From positions 186,001 through 250,000 of the forward strand of contig NZ_BMPO01000001.1 of NCBI RefSeq assembly GCF_014647635.1: 64,000 bases of DNA, given 5' to 3'. The notes below the pieces were generated by a model, which worked only from the letters and a program-made list of their open reading frames with translations, was not told the origin of the DNA and made no database searches. Made by a program: the position numbers and the translations under genes. This document shows positions 61,651 through 64,000 of the stretch, piece after piece (positions within the stretch are counted from its first letter, which is position 1; every line of letters starts with the position of its first letter). The stretch is from Pseudomonas matsuisoli. Its GTDB lineage: Bacteria; Pseudomonadota; Gammaproteobacteria; Pseudomonadales; Pseudomonadaceae.

Positions 61651-63078
61651 TCAGGCCTGAACCAATTCACGAACATCGACAAAGTGGCCGGTCACCGCAG
61701 CGGCAGCGGCCATCGCCGGGCTCACCAGATGCGTGCGGCCACCAGCGCCTTGCCGGCCCTCGAAATTACGGTTTGAGGTGGACGCGCAATGCTCGCCACT
61801 GCCGAGTTTGTCGGGGTTCATCGCCAGGCACATCGAGCAACCCGGCTCACGCCACTCGAAACCGGCTTCGAGGAAAATCTTGTCCAGCCCCTCGGCTTCG
61901 GCCTGCTGCTTCACCAATCCGGAACCCGGGACCACCATGGCTTGAATAACATTGGCGGCGACCTTACGGCCTTTCGCGACCACTGCAGCAGCACGCAGGT
62001 CTTCGATGCGCGAGTTGGTGCAGGAGCCAATGAAGACCCGGTCCAGCTTGATATCGGTGATTGCCTGATTGGCGTTCAGCCCCATGTACTTGAGTGCACG
62101 CTTGATCGAATCACGGCGCGTCGGATCGGACTCCGCCTCCGGATCAGGCACGTTTTGATCGACGGCGAGGACCATCTCTGGCGATGTGCCCCAGCTCACC
62201 TGCGGCTTGATGTCCTCTGCACGCATTTCGATCACGGTGTCGAAATGAGCGTCCGTGTCGGAGACCAAGTCTTTCCACTGCGCCACAGCGTTTTCCCAAT
62301 CCGCCCCTTTCGGTGAGAAAGGCAGCCCTTCGACATAGGCGATCGTTTTTTCGTCCACCGCAACCATGCCAACACGGGCACCGGCCTCGATGGACATGTT
62401 GCAGATGGTCATGCGGCCTTCCATCGACAACTCGCGAATCGCGCTTCCGGCGAATTCGAGCGCATGGCCATTCCCACCGGCGGTTCCGATCTTGCCGATA
62501 ACGGCGAGCACGATGTCCTTGGCGGTCACGCCAAACGGGAGCTTGCCCTCTACACGGACCTGCATGTTCTTCATTTTCTTGGCGACCAGGCACTGCGTCG
62601 CAAGTACATGCTCGACTTCCGATGTCCCGATCCCATGAGCGAGCGCACCGAACGCACCGTGCGTAGAGGTGTGTGAATCGCCACAAACGACGGTCATACC
62701 CGGCAATGTAGCGCCCTGCTCCGGCCCGATGACATGCACGATGCCCTGGCGAACATCGTTCATCTTGAATTGCAGGATGCCGAACTCGTCGCAGTTGTCG
62801 TCGAGCGTCTTGACCTGAATACGCGATACTTCGTCCGCGATGGCATCGATGCCGCCCAGGCGTTCGTCGCGCGTAGTCGGGACGTTGTGGTCTGGCGTCG
62901 CGATGTTCGCATCGATACGCCAGGGCGTACGCCCGGCGAGCCGCAAGCCTTCGAATGCCTGCGGAGATGTCACTTCGTGGAGAATGTGACGGTCGATATA
63001 GATAAGCGAAGAGCCGTCATCGCGACGTTTCACTTCATGCATGTCCCAGAGCTTGTCGTAAAGCGTCTTGCCAGCCAT
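61651..63078 (-). CDS. leuC: isopropylmalate isomerase large subunit
   Basis: Large [4Fe-4S] subunit of LeuCD, an aconitase-family enzyme. The 475 residues from [16 protein letters not shown] carry [33 protein letters not shown] and cluster cysteines near 346, 406 and 409 (GSCTNSR and CSMCLAMN). GAGG nine bases before ATG 63078 decides the start over an ATG 15 bases upstream. It is the first gene of the leftward leu unit and is divergent from a LysR gene. Confidence 0.97.
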   Translation of the reverse strand: MAGKTLYDKLWDMHEVKRRDDGSSLIYIDRHILHEVTSPQAFEGLRLAGRTPWRIDANIATPDHNVPTTRDERLGGIDAIADEVSRIQVKTLDDNCDEFGILQFKMNDVRQGIVHVIGPEQGATLPGMTVVCGDSHTSTHGAFGALAHGIGTSEVEHVLATQCLVAKKMKNMQVRVEGKLPFGVTAKDIVLAVIGKIGTAGGNGHALEFAGSAIRELSMEGRMTICNMSIEAGARVGMVAVDEKTIAYVEGLPFSPKGADWENAVAQWKDLVSDTDAHFDTVIEMRAEDIKPQVSWGTSPEMVLAVDQNVPDPEAESDPTRRDSIKRALKYMGLNANQAITDIKLDRVFIGSCTNSRIEDLRAAAVVAKGRKVAANVIQAMVVPGSGLVKQQAEAEGLDKIFLEAGFEWREPGCSMCLAMNPDKLGSGEHCASTSNRNFEGRQGAGGRTHLVSPAMAAAAAVTGHFVDVRELVQA

Positions 63079-63213
63079 CGAAACGATCCTCATCAGTGCT
63101 TTCTATGCGCGAGATGACGGCCACATGGGCTGCCCCTGTTGCTTATGTGGGTAATCCTAAAATTTCACTTCGAATAACTCCAATTCATCTTTATTATCCA
63201 GCCAATTCCAATC

Positions 63214-63230
63214 CGGAATATTTCATTCCG
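63214..63230. promoter_or_regulatory. candidate LysR operator in the leuC/lysR gap
   Basis: CGGAAT-ATTTC-ATTCCG is a perfect six-base inverted repeat with a five-base centre, and it includes a T-N11-A pattern. It lies in the 165-base AT-rich gap, 14 bases before the LysR start codon, where it could serve autoregulation and control of leuC. Confidence 0.5.
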
Positions 63231-63243
63231 CTGCAGGCCCGCC

Positions 63244-64000
63244 ATGGATCTCGCCAACCTCAACGCCTTTATCGCTGTGGCCGAAGCCAGAAGCTTTTCT
63301 GTCGCAGGTGAACGCCTCTTCCTGACGCAGCCCGCGGTGAGCAAGCGAATCGCCGCGTTGGAACAACAGCTTGATACGCGCCTGTTCGACCGAATCGGTC
63401 GCGACGTAAGCCTCACGGAAGCAGGGCTAGCCTTGTTGCCGCGTGCCTACCGAATTCGCCATGAACTCGACGATACGCGTCGAGCGCTCACCAACCTGAG
63501 CGGCCAGACCAGTGGTCGCTTGAGCCTCGCGACCAGCCACCATATCGGGCTGCATAGACTGCCGCCGTTGCTGCGCGCCTTCACCCAGCAATTCCCTCAG
63601 GTGGCACTGGATATCCAATTCATGGATTCGGAAGTCGCGTACGACGAGGTGTTGCACGGACGTGTGGAGTTGGCCGTCATTACGTTGGCACCACAAACGC
63701 ACCTCCCCATCGCCGCCACGCAGATATGGGACGACCCATTGGATTTCGTGGTGGCGCCCGAGCATCCGCTGGCGAAGCTAAGGGAAGTGAGCCTCAAGGA
63801 CATCAGCAATCACCCCGCGGTTTTCCCGGGGGAAAACACGTTTACGCATCACATCGCGCGAAGACTCTTTGCTGCCGAAGGCCTGACACCGAATGTGGCG
63901 ATGAGCACCAACTACCTGGAAACGATCAAGATGATGGTATCGATTGGACTCGCCTGGAGTGTGCTACCACGCACTATGCTGGACGAACAGGTGGTCGGGC
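63244..64000 (+). CDS. LysR-family regulator, cut by window end
   Basis: Transcription regulator divergent from leuC. The visible 252 codons start MDLANLNAFIAVAEARSFSVAGERLFLTQPAVSKRIAALEQQ (helix-turn-helix about 16-45). The effector domain follows from about residue 90 (GRLSLATSHHIGLHRLPPLLRAF). There is no stop before base 64000; about 40-50 residues are missing. The position beside leuC matches PA3122 of P. aeruginosa as I recall. It may control leuCD. The effector is unknown. Confidence 0.9.
   Translation, partial: MDLANLNAFIAVAEARSFSVAGERLFLTQPAVSKRIAALEQQLDTRLFDRIGRDVSLTEAGLALLPRAYRIRHELDDTRRALTNLSGQTSGRLSLATSHHIGLHRLPPLLRAFTQQFPQVALDIQFMDSEVAYDEVLHGRVELAVITLAPQTHLPIAATQIWDDPLDFVVAPEHPLAKLREVSLKDISNHPAVFPGENTFTHHIARRLFAAEGLTPNVAMSTNYLETIKMMVSIGLAWSVLPRTMLDEQVVG

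Overview
The window is chromosomal DNA from a pseudomonad (Pseudomonadaceae, probably the Pseudomonas/Stutzerimonas group). The basis is gene order recalled from Pseudomonas genomes: purL|mltF-tadA, apbC|metG-rnfB-nth-PA3496-like, argG-motY-pyrC-rnt, and leuC-leuD-methyltransferase-leuB-asd-fimV-truA-trpF-accD-folC-SPOR protein. GC-rich REP-type palindromes between genes fit the same group. I see no prophage, insertion sequence, CRISPR array, rRNA or tRNA. Nearly everything is densely packed housekeeping or envelope DNA, with a few accessory insertions.

Layout. 1-5 kb: a ligase-associated DNA repair cluster (ATP-dependent ligase cut by the window edge, Lhr-type helicase, PdeM). 5-10 kb: small proteins, dcd, the iron storage pair bfd/bfr with a Fur box, two Nudix hydrolases and an L,D-transpeptidase. 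10-18 kb: purL facing mltF, then tadA and a Tat-exported multicopper oxidase. 18-25 kb: fbpAB ferric iron uptake without its ATPase, betT, an MFS exporter and small secreted proteins. 25-27 kb: cmoA-cmoB for tRNA wobble uridine modification. 27-33 kb: an accessory catabolic unit, with a LysR regulator divergent from binding protein, two permeases, an argininosuccinate lyase-like enzyme and an ABC ATPase. 33-36 kb: nhaA behind a structured leader, an Rsm-type small RNA, and apbC. 36-44 kb: metG, orphan rnfB, nth, argG, motY, pyrC, rnt. 44-50 kb: tandem REP pairs, an Rdx protein, the type Vd secreted patatin PlpD, MarR, cysK and a DUF748 protein. 50-63 kb: a long leftward run for folate, fatty acid, tryptophan, leucine and lysine/threonine/methionine precursor synthesis, with fimV and truA. 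The window ends inside a LysR gene divergent from leuC.

The most interesting signals are these. (1) A non-coding RNA on the minus strand at about 34405-34526 has four hairpins with GGA in the loop, an intrinsic terminator and a GacA-like upstream site about 66 bases before the predicted start. It looks like an RsmX/Y/Z-type sponge for CsrA/RsmA. (2) The nhaA leader has a 7-bp stem whose loop holds the ribosome binding site, a candidate cation-sensing riboswitch. (3) The lyase/ABC operon encodes an ArgH-family enzyme that keeps the catalytic signatures but has lost the conserved segment contacting the arginine half of argininosuccinate. It may act on another N-substituted aspartate, as EDDS lyase does.
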